Shown here piece by piece: positions 43,345 to 52,821 of a stretch of DNA of 54,039 nt (within the stretch, counting starts at the first letter, position 1; each line of letters begins with the position of its first letter). This DNA is from DHVE2 group archaeon (GTDB lineage Archaea; Thermoplasmatota; Thermoplasmata; Thermoplasmatales; Aciduliprofundaceae). The stretch is taken from contig JALVVV010000009.1 of the NCBI GenBank assembly GCA_027023265.1, positions 1-54,039 on the forward strand, written 5' to 3'. The notes below the pieces were generated by a model that did no database searches, was not told the origin of the DNA, and saw only the letters and a program-made list of their open reading frames with translations. A program made the position numbers and the translations under genes.

Positions 43345-44422
43345 AGATGCTCTAAAAAAACTTTACGAAATTGCAGAACAGGTTTACGATGAGCTGAATA
43401 GAGGAGAGATTCCAAAGATGCAGCTTGCTGCCAGGCACAAAGGCAACATTGTTTTTGACCCCCGTACCGGAGTTTGGAAATACGGGGAGAACAAAATCAC
43501 AAGAAGTGCAAAAAAATTAGACGGGGGATACATGATTCTGAGAACTCTGTACATTATGGAATTCATAAAAGAGATGATTCGCACCAAGAAATCTTCCACG
43601 CTAAGAGAAATGTACTACATATCAGAAGGATGGAACCTGGCAAAGTTTCACTCTCAGGACGAGAGCAACAAGCTTGCTGAGGATTTGGAGATAATCACTG
43701 GATTCTTGAGGGAAGACTTCAAGCTGCGGCCAGAGGAGGACGGAGCAAGCGTAATTGGAAATATTACTGTAGAGGAAATTAACCGTAAAGGCAAACCAAT
43801 GCGCATAAATTGCAGGGATGATGTTGGAGATAGCGGATACCTGATACCGTACAACGTGGAGAGTGACAAGCTTAAATTTGTGGACGTGGACGCAGATTTT
43901 GTCATAGGAATTGAAACGGGAGGTATGTTTGACCGCCTGGTGGAAAACGGATTCGACGAGAAATCAAGGGCTATTCTCGTGCATATTAAGGGACAGCCGG
44001 CAAGAAGTACGAGGAGATTGCTCAAAAGAATGAACGAGGAGTTAGGATTGCCCGTGGTAATATTCACCGATGGTGACCCATGGTCATTCAGAATTTTTGC
44101 GTCAATTGCCTATGGGGCTATAAAGACGGCACACATAAGCGAGTACTTAGCCACACCCACCGCCGAGTTCGTTGGTGTCACTGCCAGCGACATTGTCAAT
44201 TATGATTTGCCAACGGATAAACTGAACGACAGAGATATAGCAGCACTGCAGGCCGAGCTTAAAGATCCGAGATTTAACACCCCATTCTGGAAAGGAGAGA
44301 TTGAACTCATGCTCCAGCTCAAAAAGAAAGCTGAGCAGCAAGCACTTGCAAAGTACGGACTTGATTACGTCACGGATACCTACTTACCGGAGAAACTGAC
44401 AGAGATAGGTGTGCTCAAATGA
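43334..44422 (+). CDS. top6A: DNA topoisomerase VI subunit A (Spo11-like)
   Basis: A 362-residue catalytic subunit, homologous to Spo11. The winged-helix domain contains the active-site tyrosine in [11 protein letters not shown] (about 89-99). The Toprim domain has the metal-binding Glu in [13 protein letters not shown] and the Asp-x-Asp in [13 protein letters not shown] (about 245-257). The ATG at 43334 is preferred over the GTG at 43328 because GAGGTGA lies 6 nt upstream. It overlaps top6B by 11 nt, giving the usual B-A order. The HU gene is convergent 12 nt downstream. Confidence 0.95.
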   Translation: MSSEDALKKLYEIAEQVYDELNRGEIPKMQLAARHKGNIVFDPRTGVWKYGENKITRSAKKLDGGYMILRTLYIMEFIKEMIRTKKSSTLREMYYISEGWNLAKFHSQDESNKLAEDLEIITGFLREDFKLRPEEDGASVIGNITVEEINRKGKPMRINCRDDVGDSGYLIPYNVESDKLKFVDVDADFVIGIETGGMFDRLVENGFDEKSRAILVHIKGQPARSTRRLLKRMNEELGLPVVIFTDGDPWSFRIFASIAYGAIKTAHISEYLATPTAEFVGVTASDIVNYDLPTDKLNDRDIAALQAELKDPRFNTPFWKGEIELMLQLKKKAEQQALAKYGLDYVTDTYLPEKLTEIGVLK

Positions 44423-44434
44423 AAAATAGAGAAT

Positions 44435-44704
44435 TTACAGATACTTTATCTTTGCACTCGGCTTGAACACAAACTTTTTCTTCTCTTTTACCGTCATCAT
44501 CTTGCCGGTTCTTGGATTTCTAACTTTTCTTGCCTTCTGCACTCTCCTTTCAAATATACCCAACCCCGCTATGCGCACGCTTTCTCCATTGTTCACCTGC
44601 GTCACTATTTCCTCCAAAAAAGCGGTTATGACCTCCCTTGTTTTTTTCTGAGAAAGACCGGTCTTGCTTGCCACGGGTTTTGCCAACTCAGTTATACCTG
44701 CCAT
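44435..44704 (-). CDS. HU-family DNA-binding protein (bacterial type, HTa-like)
   Basis: From the ATG at 44704 the protein has 89 residues, the usual HU length; the open frame extends upstream but the extra residues are unlike HU. It has the helical dimer part (MAGITELAKPVASKTGLSQK), the strand GESVRIAGLGIFERRVQKAR (about 40-59), then KVRNPRTGK with the DNA-intercalating Arg-Asn-Pro arm tip, and FKPSAKIKYL at the end. HU bends and compacts DNA and replaces histones in Thermoplasmatales (HTa). No histone fold gene is seen in the window. Convergent to top6A. Confidence 0.92.
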   Translation of the reverse strand: MAGITELAKPVASKTGLSQKKTREVITAFLEEIVTQVNNGESVRIAGLGIFERRVQKARKVRNPRTGKMMTVKEKKKFVFKPSAKIKYL

Positions 44705-44978
44705 TTTCAAACACCCAATATAACTTAATAAAAGAGATATATTTATATTTTTCGCCCATTTATGCATATTTCACCTATTCTTTTTCAAAAATCTTTTTAG
44801 GAAACGGCAAATATTCGAATTAATGAAAGATTTTTGTCGCACCCACACTGTTTAAAAGAAAAATTTAAATAGTACATTTTCAAAAACAGCAAGCTTAAGA
44901 GAATTTGCACATCTTCAACAAAAAGATATGGAGAAGAAAATTTATTGAATGGATACATTATGTAATCGGTGCGTTTAA
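44705..44978. promoter_or_regulatory. Divergent intergenic region between HU and upp
   Basis: This 274-nt A/T-rich stretch holds promoters for both genes. A/T-rich TATA-like elements occur near 44858-44868 (AAATTTAAAT) and 44938-44946 (AAATTTATT) on the plus strand. No gene with coding support was found inside; one in-frame micro-frame of nine codons ends just before the upp ATG (MDTLCNRCV). Confidence 0.4.
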
Positions 44979-45629
44979 ATGATAGAGAAAAATGGTGCAA
45001 TAACCTTTGAAGATTCACCATATATACAGCAGCTACTGAGCATATTGAGAGATAAGAATACAAGCAGTATATCATTTCGCAGAAATTTAGTCTCTCTGGG
45101 AAGATACATGGCCTACGAACTAACAAGAACATTCCCTGTGGAAAGATTTCCAGTACAAACGCCAGTTGCTCCTGCAGAAGGATTGAGAATCAACATGGAC
45201 AAAATAACCATAGTTGTTGTACTAAGAGCAGCCATACCGTTCATGGAAGGCGTAATTAAAGTTTTTGATAAAGCCAAGGTGGGCGTTATTTCCGCATCTC
45301 GAGGCGCACCTCCAAATTTTGAAATAGAGGTTAAATATGAGAGAGTACCCCGGATAGATAATGACACGCTAATCATACTTGACCCAATGATAGCCACCGG
45401 CTCAACACTGATAAAAGTAATTGAAGAATGCGATAAATACGGCACCCCAGACAGAAAGATCATAATGGGAATACTATCCGCTCCCGAAGGTGTTGAAAGG
45501 ATACGCAGAGCGTACAGCGATGTAGAAATATACGTGGCAGCAATGGACAAACAACTGAACGAGAAAGGATATATTGTTCCCGGATTGGGCGATGCGGGAG
45601 ACAGGGCATTCAATACCGAGTTTGAGTAA
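44979..45629 (+). CDS. upp: Uracil phosphoribosyltransferase
   Basis: A 216-residue enzyme that makes UMP from uracil and PRPP (pyrimidine salvage). The PRPP-binding loop is LDPMIATGSTL (134-144), the flexible-loop/PPi site VLRAAIPFMEGV (81-92) and the uracil-binding end NEKGYIVPGLGDAGDRAFNT (about 194-213). Length is typical. The ATG at 44979 is taken because an in-frame stop (TAA) directly precedes it. It stands alone on the plus strand, with HU divergent and a tRNA gene convergent. Confidence 0.95.
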   Translation: MIEKNGAITFEDSPYIQQLLSILRDKNTSSISFRRNLVSLGRYMAYELTRTFPVERFPVQTPVAPAEGLRINMDKITIVVVLRAAIPFMEGVIKVFDKAKVGVISASRGAPPNFEIEVKYERVPRIDNDTLIILDPMIATGSTLIKVIEECDKYGTPDRKIIMGILSAPEGVERIRRAYSDVEIYVAAMDKQLNEKGYIVPGLGDAGDRAFNTEFE

Positions 45630-45730
45630 AAAGAAAATACGCGTAACTGTGCGGAGATATTTTTAGATTGCCCCCCATAATGATATAAAGTGCAGGAATA
45701 CCTCAAAAAGCAATCCCCATAAAAACAAAG

Positions 45731-45841
45731 TGCCGGGGCCGGGGTTTGAACCCGGGACCTTCGGATTTCTCAGGCCATATGGCGGTGGAGATTCATATTA
45801 CCCTATGAGTCCGACGCTCCACCAGGCTGAGCCACCCCGGC
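45731..45841 (-). tRNA. tRNA-Met (CAT), elongator type, with a 37-nt intron
   Basis: The exons give a 74-nt cloverleaf: acceptor GCCGGGG/CCCCGGC with discriminator A, D-arm GCTC...GAGC, anticodon stem TCGGA/TCCGA with loop CTCATAA (anticodon CAT), and T-arm CCGGG-TTCAAAC-CCCGG. The intron at 45767-45803 interrupts the loop after position 37, the canonical archaeal site, and would be removed by EndA at a bulge-helix-bulge. CCA is not encoded. Initiator identity is unlikely, because the acceptor and D-arm do not show initiator features; an isoleucine tRNA with a modified CAT cannot be fully excluded. The 5' end lies 1 nt after the rps3ae stop codon. Confidence 0.9.
45767..45803 (-). other. tRNA-Met intron, 37 nt, anticodon loop
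   Basis: The minus strand reads GGGTAATATGAATC at the 5' intron end and GGCCTGAGAA at the 3' end. Removing it leaves a standard seven-base anticodon loop (CTCATAA), placing the intron between positions 37 and 38. GCCATATGGC inside it is self-complementary. Confidence 0.85.
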
Positions 45842-45842
45842 A

Positions 45843-46505
45843 TCATGATGGCTGGGCAGCGGGTTCAGGGGAAGGTTCTTCCTCTTTTTTAAGTTCCACT
45901 ATTTTCTCCTCAGGGAAATGAAGCACTTCAGACTTTCTTATTTCTATTCTGCGCACAGGATATATAGGCTTCAGCACTTTCACCAGCTCTCTGGGTGCCT
46001 CATCGGATATTATGAATTTAGCATACTCCGAGAACGTCATTTCCCTTGCTTTTTGAGTTAAATGTTCTGTAATTTTCTTTCTTATCTCACTCTTAATGGA
46101 ACTCTTGATTCTACGATCTGGAACACAGAGAACCTTCACCCTCATACGGTAGCCATCAGAGGTTTCCACGTTGAATATGGCATCTATCCTGCTTCTCCTC
46201 CTCCTAATCATTCTCCGAATATAGTCTGTAGTCATATCATGGCCAATAAATCTCGTATGTGCATTTGTACCCTGCACCTTATTTATCTTAAAGTAGAGCT
46301 TAACATGCATCTTCTTAAAATTGCCCGTCAGGTCGTAAAGCGTGGTCTCAGCAACTCTTCCAATAACCTTTTCGGGCTCATCTGCAGGAGTCATACCCAA
46401 CTCCTTTGAACTAAACGTTTCAGGAGCTATTATGGTATACCACACCTTTGAGCGCCATTTATCTCGAACCTTCCTCGCCGCTGTTCTATCTCTCTTTCCA
46501 GCCAT
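45843..46505 (-). CDS. rps3ae: 30S ribosomal protein S3Ae (eS1)
   Basis: A 220-residue archaeal/eukaryotic ribosomal protein of the small subunit. It begins with a basic tail (MAGKRDRTAARKVRDKWRSK) and WYTIIAPETF, then GRVAETTLYDLTGNFKKMHV, THSTRFIGHD-like HTRFIGHDMTTDYIRRMIRR, and a C-terminal EVLHFPEEKIVELKKEEEPS acidic end, typical of archaeal eS1. AAGGTGA precedes the ATG. It is downstream of an aminotransferase gene (34 nt) and its stop is followed after 1 nt by the tRNA-Met 5' end. Confidence 0.95.
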   Translation of the reverse strand: MAGKRDRTAARKVRDKWRSKVWYTIIAPETFSSKELGMTPADEPEKVIGRVAETTLYDLTGNFKKMHVKLYFKINKVQGTNAHTRFIGHDMTTDYIRRMIRRRRSRIDAIFNVETSDGYRMRVKVLCVPDRRIKSSIKSEIRKKITEHLTQKAREMTFSEYAKFIISDEAPRELVKVLKPIYPVRRIEIRKSEVLHFPEEKIVELKKEEEPSPEPAAQPS

Positions 46506-46539
46506 GAGTATTCACCTTGCACGGGTAATAGTCATTTGT

Positions 46540-47733
46540 TTAAATATTTTTTCTCTCCTCCCTCATGTAATCCTCGATTCTATCAAATGCTTCTTCAAGA
46601 TATTCAACTGGCGGCAAGTTCACTATCCTGAAATGCCCCTTGCCATAAACAGGGCAGAATCCAGAGCCATGAACTGTGAGAACATGTTTCTTCATCAGCA
46701 AGTCGAGAACGAACTTCTTGTCATCTTTGCACCCTTCTACCTTAATGAACATGTAAAATGCACCCTTCGGAGGGACCACACTCAAACCATCAATTTCTCC
46801 CACTCTTTTAGTAACATAATCCCTCCTCTTTCTGAGCCTTTCCATTGTTTCTTTTATGTGGTCCTCTGGACCACGAAGAGCTGCAAGATATCCCAGCTGC
46901 AATGGTGTGTTCGCACAAAGCCTAGCACGGGCCTGTCTCATTATGCCATCTCTAATATCCTCAAGCTGGCCACCAGCATCACGAATTGCGAGATATCCTA
47001 TTCTCCACCCTGGAGCCAGATACACCTTTGATATTCCGTTTAGTATAATCATGGGCACGTCCTTGGCAAGCCTGGCCGGAGAAACAAATTCATCATCGTA
47101 AAGCATTTTATCGTATATCTCATCGCTTATGAGAAAAAGGCCATGTTCCCCTGCAAGATCCGCTATTTCCCTGAGAACTTTCTCACTGTAGTATGCACCT
47201 GTTGGATTGTTCGGGTTTATCACAGCTATGCCTTTGGTTTTCGGAGTTATTTTCTTTCTAATATCATCAATGTCCGGATGCCATCCCTCCTCTTCCACAG
47301 TGCGATATGTCTTGGGCACTCCATCATAGAAAGTTGGGTAGGTTATGTACGGGGGATATGTTGGATCAGGAACAAGTATTTCTTCACCTGGATCAAGTGC
47401 TGCAGCAAATATCAGCATCAATGCCTCGGTAACGCCCGTAGTAACAACAATGTCATCAATGGATACATCAACACCGTATTTTTTTTCTTTTTCCACTATT
47501 GCCTCTCTCAATTCAGGTAAACCCTCCGAGGGAGAATACTCGCTCCTAGAATTCATTACTGCTTCTGCGGCGGCTTTTCGTATATGTTCGGGAGTTTTAA
47601 AATCGTACTTTATAGGATCACCTATGTTGAGTTTCAATACTTCAATACCCTTCTTTTCCAGCTGAGCAGCTGGTACGGTCACATCTCTAATCGCGTACTC
47701 TATCCGCTTTGATCTTACCGATGCACGTATCAT
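46540..47733 (-). CDS. PLP-dependent aminotransferase, class I/II (alanine/aspartate type)
   Basis: From the ATG at 47733 the protein has 397 residues, the typical length; the frame extends farther upstream, into the 16S leader, without homology. The PLP lysine is Lys236 in NGISKVYLAPGWRIGY. Other fold-type-I signatures are NPNNPTGAYYS (174-183), SDEIYDKMLYDD (203-214) and YSPSEGLPELREAIV. It likely transfers amino groups among alanine, aspartate or similar amino acids and 2-oxoglutarate; the exact pair is not evident. A TTTAAATTT TATA box about 25 nt upstream supports the start. Confidence 0.9.
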   Translation of the reverse strand: MIRASVRSKRIEYAIRDVTVPAAQLEKKGIEVLKLNIGDPIKYDFKTPEHIRKAAAEAVMNSRSEYSPSEGLPELREAIVEKEKKYGVDVSIDDIVVTTGVTEALMLIFAAALDPGEEILVPDPTYPPYITYPTFYDGVPKTYRTVEEEGWHPDIDDIRKKITPKTKGIAVINPNNPTGAYYSEKVLREIADLAGEHGLFLISDEIYDKMLYDDEFVSPARLAKDVPMIILNGISKVYLAPGWRIGYLAIRDAGGQLEDIRDGIMRQARARLCANTPLQLGYLAALRGPEDHIKETMERLRKRRDYVTKRVGEIDGLSVVPPKGAFYMFIKVEGCKDDKKFVLDLLMKKHVLTVHGSGFCPVYGKGHFRIVNLPPVEYLEEAFDRIEDYMREERKNI

Positions 47734-47792
47734 AATGGGGCATGTGTTAGTAAATTTAAAATATTGGCTTTCTTTACAAGTTTGAGTAAAAG

Positions 47793-47807
47793 CGAAAGGA
47801 ATATATA
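47793..47807 (+). promoter_or_regulatory. 16S rRNA promoter (BRE + TATA)
   Basis: CGAAAGGAATATATA combines a purine-rich BRE-like element with a strong TATA box, about 200 nt before the 16S 5' end. Transcription would start near 47826-47832 and give a structured leader containing the processing stem. It is divergent from the aminotransferase promoter. Confidence 0.65.
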
Positions 47808-47948
47808 CCTCATCCCTATTAGGCGGACATGCGACCAAAAGGCGCCAGGTGTGAAAGAATGAACATCTGGGTTCCAAGGTTGCAGATATCACGTTCAATG
47901 GAGATCTGAGAAAAACTTCCCGAAAGGGATGGACCTCTCGGATCTGAC

Positions 47949-47979
47949 GCTCGATAGGTGTGCAGACTGCGGTCTGCCG
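47949..47979 (+). other. 16S processing stem, left arm
   Basis: This 31-nt segment (starting GCTCGATAGGT, ending TGCGGTCTGCCG) pairs with 49494-49524, bringing the two ends of the 16S precursor together. A mismatched centre in the stem suits a bulge-helix-bulge cut by EndA, as in other archaea. Confidence 0.85.
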
Positions 47980-48007
47980 TCGTACTTTACCAAGCGAGGC
48001 TCGATCA

Positions 48008-49486
<1,479 letters not shown>

Positions 49487-49493
49487 AGATCCG

Positions 49494-49524
49494 CGGCAGA
49501 CCGCAGGCACATAACCTATCGAGC
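49494..49524 (+). other. 16S processing stem, right arm
   Basis: It is complementary to 47949-47979 (CGGCAGACCGCA ... ACCTATCGAGC), with a mismatched centre. It lies just after the mature 3' end, so the 16S precursor can be excised without a linked 23S. Confidence 0.85.
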
Positions 49525-49566
49525 ACCCTCAAAACTTATTTATGCAATGGGATAATAGTAGATGCA

Positions 49567-50652
49567 ATGAAATGGAAACAGATATACAAGGCATATAGCC
49601 ATTTTTCGTTTTTGTTTCATATTATAGTGCTGGTGATAATATTAGCAGCCATCATCCCTGTGGCCATGAAAAATGTAACCGTAGAGAATGTCGGAGAAGC
49701 GACATGGAGCTTTGACGGAGAGAACATCACCATATCAGTACCGGTGACCATAAAAAACGGGGGATTTTACGACATAAGCAACTTGTCCATCATCTTCTTT
49801 GTTTACAATAGAAGCGCAACATTTGTACATACAACTCAAAAAATAGGAACCATTCCTGCCGGCTCAGTAAAGACCGTTAACGTTACCATCCCCATAGATA
49901 TGAAGCGTTTTTACGAAATTGAATACCCGAATTTCTATCACTTTTTTCACTACGACATATTCAACCTGAAGCTATCGGTCTCCCTTGGATACATGCTCAA
50001 TTTAGTAAACATGAACACGCTCTATTCCTCAGATTTTCACTGGCAACCCGTAATAAAAGGATTGAAACTTCATGAGCCAACAAGCATAGAGAAGAGTGGA
50101 AACAACATACTAATAAATCTCCCGTATACGGTAGACACCGCATCGTATCTTAACGGCACCGCTTATTTTTCAGGCACCATAACAGGAGAGAATAGCACTG
50201 GAAATTTCAAAACAAGATTCAACCTGGGAAAGAAGTACAATGGAACGATCAAGATGCTATTTAATAATAACATAACTAAATCCCTGATGACAAAATCGCA
50301 ATCTTTCAGGTTAAATGGAAACATAACATTGGGCGCTGTAAACGTGCCCATGAGTTCAGACTACATGTGGGGTGCACCCCTAAACGGCTTGAAATTTGAG
50401 GTTTTGAACAACGCAACATTACACTATTCTTTTGAAAATGATGCCTCTTTCCCACTATATTTAAACATAACTAAAAATTACTACTATAACGGCTCTTTAG
50501 TGTATTCCAACTCCGAAAAACTCCATGTCGGTGAAGGACAAAAAGTAAACAGGTACGAACCAATTGGTGTGGAACAACCGGTGGATAAAGTAGTAATTAC
50601 AATAACCGATAATGAACATGGCATACATTACACAGAGGTGGTGCAACTGTGA
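49567..50652 (+). CDS. Membrane-anchored extracytoplasmic protein with LEA14-like beta domains
   Basis: A 361-residue protein with one N-terminal TM helix (about 17-36) and the rest outside. Two repeated beta-sandwich units follow. The first has ITISVPVTIKNGGFYDISNL (about 56-75), then SVKTVNVTIPID. The second has NNILINLPYTVDTASYLNGT, then FKTRFNLGKKYNGTI. These resemble the LEA14/WHy fold, which is a common extracellular beta domain in archaea. Many N-x-S/T sites are present. The stop overlaps the next gene by 4 nt. A TATA-like CTTATTTA (about 49535) precedes it. The exact function is unknown. Confidence 0.7.
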   Translation: MKWKQIYKAYSHFSFLFHIIVLVIILAAIIPVAMKNVTVENVGEATWSFDGENITISVPVTIKNGGFYDISNLSIIFFVYNRSATFVHTTQKIGTIPAGSVKTVNVTIPIDMKRFYEIEYPNFYHFFHYDIFNLKLSVSLGYMLNLVNMNTLYSSDFHWQPVIKGLKLHEPTSIEKSGNNILINLPYTVDTASYLNGTAYFSGTITGENSTGNFKTRFNLGKKYNGTIKMLFNNNITKSLMTKSQSFRLNGNITLGAVNVPMSSDYMWGAPLNGLKFEVLNNATLHYSFENDASFPLYLNITKNYYYNGSLVYSNSEKLHVGEGQKVNRYEPIGVEQPVDKVVITITDNEHGIHYTEVVQL

Positions 50653-51065
50653 AATTATTCAAAGCGATAGCGGTGTTAATTGGCAGAAGCATCTTTTTCA
50701 TAGGTATTCCCATTGGTTTGATTTACTTGATCAACACTAACTATCCAGGATTACTCGGTGAAAGATATATCCAAACACTTCACCTGGCAATGTATCTCGG
50801 GATACCAATAGTAATATTCTACTTCTTAGCAGACATAACTACCGAATGGAAAAGCATGGTCTCGGAAATAGGAGCCCTTATTTTCGTGCTGCTGTACACA
50901 TTTCTTATAATGGGTTACGGAACCACTGTGATTGAATACGCGGGAGTAACCATCACCATGTACTACCCGTATTTACTATATCTGATAATTGCAGGAGTGC
51001 TCGTTCGCATTCCATTACCCGTGCTCAAGTACCTATCCCATGTGGAAGAAAGTGAGAATCAATAA
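50649..51065 (+). CDS. Four-TM membrane protein, unknown
   Basis: A 138-residue protein with four predicted TM helices (about 10-28, 43-62, 72-92, 99-121) and short loops. No family recognised. The start codon is GTG at 50649, overlapping the upstream gene by 4 nt, so the two are probably a functional pair in the membrane. The 3' end overlaps the convergent thiE gene by 41 nt. Confidence 0.65.
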   Translation: MKLFKAIAVLIGRSIFFIGIPIGLIYLINTNYPGLLGERYIQTLHLAMYLGIPIVIFYFLADITTEWKSMVSEIGALIFVLLYTFLIMGYGTTVIEYAGVTITMYYPYLLYLIIAGVLVRIPLPVLKYLSHVEESENQ

Positions 51066-51660
51066 TTTTTCTGAATTTTTTGGTTTCTTCAAATATATTA
51101 GGGTGATACATTATTGCACTCAGCACCGCAACACCGGCCACACCGGTACTCAGTACATCAATAACATTTATGCTTGTTATACCCCCTATCGCCACCACGG
51201 GAACATTCGCAGCGCTGACTATTGCCTTAAGGGTTTCAAGTCCTATTACTTTTGAATTCTTGCTTGATGATTTAAACACGCTTCCCGCACCCAAGTAATC
51301 AGCACCATCTTTCACTGCATTTACTGCATCAGCAACGCTCCTTACCGTTCTTCCAATTATAAGGTCACCTACCATTTCCCTTGCCACAGCCAAAGCCATA
51401 TCATCTGCACCAAGATGCACACCATCCGCATTGGCTTCAATCGCAACATCAACATAATCATTCACAATGAAAAGAGCACCATAATCCTCACACATTTTTT
51501 TTAGCCGTTTAGCACTTTCCAAAATTTCAGTTTTTGGGGCGTTTTTAAGGCGGAGTTGCACCGCAGTGGCACCCCCATTTAACGCGTCCTTAACTCTCCA
51601 CAATTCCTTTACTTTCGGAGGAGAAATCACGTACAACCGCAAACGTGAGCTGAGATCCAT
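51025..51660 (-). CDS. thiE: Thiamine-phosphate synthase
   Basis: A 211-residue TIM-barrel enzyme that joins the thiazole and pyrimidine phosphates into thiamine phosphate. Motifs visible: VQLRLKNAPKTEILESAKRL (about 34-53), FIVNDYVDVAIEANADGVHL (about 63-82), HLGADDM, GRTVRSVADA, DYLGAGSVFKSSSK and VVAIGGITSINV. The start is an ATG at 51660, with a TATA box 25 nt away that is shared with the divergent uracil-DNA glycosylase gene. The 3' end overlaps the plus-strand membrane protein gene by 41 nt. Length is typical. Confidence 0.93.
   Translation of the reverse strand: MDLSSRLRLYVISPPKVKELWRVKDALNGGATAVQLRLKNAPKTEILESAKRLKKMCEDYGALFIVNDYVDVAIEANADGVHLGADDMALAVAREMVGDLIIGRTVRSVADAVNAVKDGADYLGAGSVFKSSSKNSKVIGLETLKAIVSAANVPVVAIGGITSINVIDVLSTGVAGVAVLSAIMYHPNIFEETKKFRKIIDSHFLPHGIGT
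51066..51081 (+). terminator. T-runs after the four-TM protein gene
   Basis: TTTTT (51066-51070) and TTTTTT (51076-51081) follow the plus-strand stop at 51065 directly. They would end the plus-strand transcript inside the 3' end of thiE. Assigned by position only. Confidence 0.35.
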
Positions 51661-51678
51661 ACCCGGTTATGAGGAAAA

Positions 51679-51690
51679 CATTTTATATTC
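51679..51690. promoter_or_regulatory. Symmetric bidirectional TATA element for thiE and the uracil-DNA glycosylase
   Basis: CATTTTATATTC reads as a TATA box on both strands (GAATATAAAATG on the other). Its centre is 25 nt from the glycosylase ATG at 51710 and 25 nt from the thiE ATG at 51660, with no Shine-Dalgarno site on either side. Both mRNAs are therefore predicted to be leaderless and to compete for one promoter. Confidence 0.6.
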
Positions 51691-51709
51691 TTTACGCAAA
51701 TTTCCCGCC

Positions 51710-52294
51710 ATGCAAACAAGCCTATTTACATTCACAGATTCCCGTGAAAAAATTGAAGAAGACATCAAAGTATGCAAAAAATGCACCCTATCTGAAACTA
51801 AGACAAACACTGTTCCCGGCGAAGGCGGGTTCAGGAAAAAAGTCATGTTCGTAGGCGAAGCACCCGGAAAGTGGGAAGACCTAAAAGGCCGTCCCTTTGT
51901 GGGCGCCGCGGGGAAATATCTGGATGAGCTGCTTCAATCAATCGGATTGAGCAGAGAGGATGTTTATATCACCAATATTGTGAAGTGCAGACCCCCGGGG
52001 AATAGAGACCCTACCGACGAGGAAATCGCCGCCTGCTCTCCTTATTTAGATAGGCAGATAGCGGTAATGAAGCCGAAGATAATCGTACCGTTGGGCAGAT
52101 TTTCCTCTGGATACATCCTTAACAAATTCGGGTTCAAAATGAAAAGCATTTCATCTGTTCAAGGCAAGGTGTTCCGCGGGGATGTGATAATCATCCCCAT
52201 GTATCATCCAGCGGCAGCGCTGTATCACGGGAAATGGAAGCCCGAGCTGGAAAGAGCTTTCGAGGTGCTCAAAGAGGTGCTGGAAGAGGTGTGA
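51710..52294 (+). CDS. udg: Family-4 uracil-DNA glycosylase (Fe-S)
   Basis: From the ATG at 51710 the protein has 194 residues, the usual length; an upstream extension of the frame is antisense to thiE and unlike the family. It removes uracil from DNA, important at high temperature. The 4Fe-4S cysteines are Cys22, Cys25, Cys93 and Cys109. Motif 1 is GEAPGKWEDLKGRPFVGAAG (49-68), and the second active-site motif is HPAAALYH (166-173). It shares a symmetric promoter with thiE. The first of the tandem membrane genes starts 2 nt after its stop, with GAGGTG as ribosome-binding site. Confidence 0.93.
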   Translation: MQTSLFTFTDSREKIEEDIKVCKKCTLSETKTNTVPGEGGFRKKVMFVGEAPGKWEDLKGRPFVGAAGKYLDELLQSIGLSREDVYITNIVKCRPPGNRDPTDEEIAACSPYLDRQIAVMKPKIIVPLGRFSSGYILNKFGFKMKSISSVQGKVFRGDVIIIPMYHPAAALYHGKWKPELERAFEVLKEVLEEV

Positions 52295-52296
52295 GA

Positions 52297-52821
52297 ATGA
52301 GTTTTCTGGACAATACATGGAGGGGTTTTGCAGAAGAAATAGGCATATCCATAATTTTGACAGGTGTGTTTTATTTAGTGATGTCCCTCTCCGGAGCTGC
52401 TGAAGACCATGGTATCTGGGATTTAATTGCCCTTGCGATTTTAGCTTATGTGATAATTGGCGGCTCAATGAGATTTATAAGATGGGCCATTGCGTACAAA
52501 GCCCCGGTCTTTCTTTATTTCCTGCATTTCCCCGCATTTATAGGTATTTTTATTGGAATTATGATGCTTCAGAATCCGGGAATGTGGAATTTAATAGGTT
52601 CTCTTTCCATATTCTCTTTGGTAGGTATTTATTTCTTAATTCTCTTCATTTTACGCAGGAAAGGAATTATGAAAAAATCCCCGCCCGGGTATAGATTTGC
52701 GGTTTTAAGGGCAAAAATGAGTATCTGGGAGAGGATAACTCTGGTGTTTCCAGATAGTTATTTAAAGTTCCTGGAGACAGGAGATAAAAAATACTTGGAG
52801 GTGGAGAAGAATGCTGGATAA
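52297..52821 (+). CDS. Four-TM membrane protein, tandem paralogue 1
   Basis: A 174-residue protein with four predicted TM helices (about 14-33, 43-64, 71-90, 100-120) and a cytoplasmic tail. It starts SFLDNTWRGFAEEIG and ends with the shared FPDSYLKFLETGDKKYLE. ATG at 52297 has GAGGTG upstream. It begins 2 nt after the glycosylase gene and overlaps the next paralogue by 11 nt. The family is not recognised; a small family specific to this lineage is likely. Function unknown. Confidence 0.75.
   Translation: MSFLDNTWRGFAEEIGISIILTGVFYLVMSLSGAAEDHGIWDLIALAILAYVIIGGSMRFIRWAIAYKAPVFLYFLHFPAFIGIFIGIMMLQNPGMWNLIGSLSIFSLVGIYFLILFILRRKGIMKKSPPGYRFAVLRAKMSIWERITLVFPDSYLKFLETGDKKYLEVEKNAG

Noticed and set aside
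49487-49566. Search for tRNA-Ala and 23S rRNA after the 16S
   Set aside because: Only the processing arm and a promoter for the next protein gene are present, with no further RNA gene.
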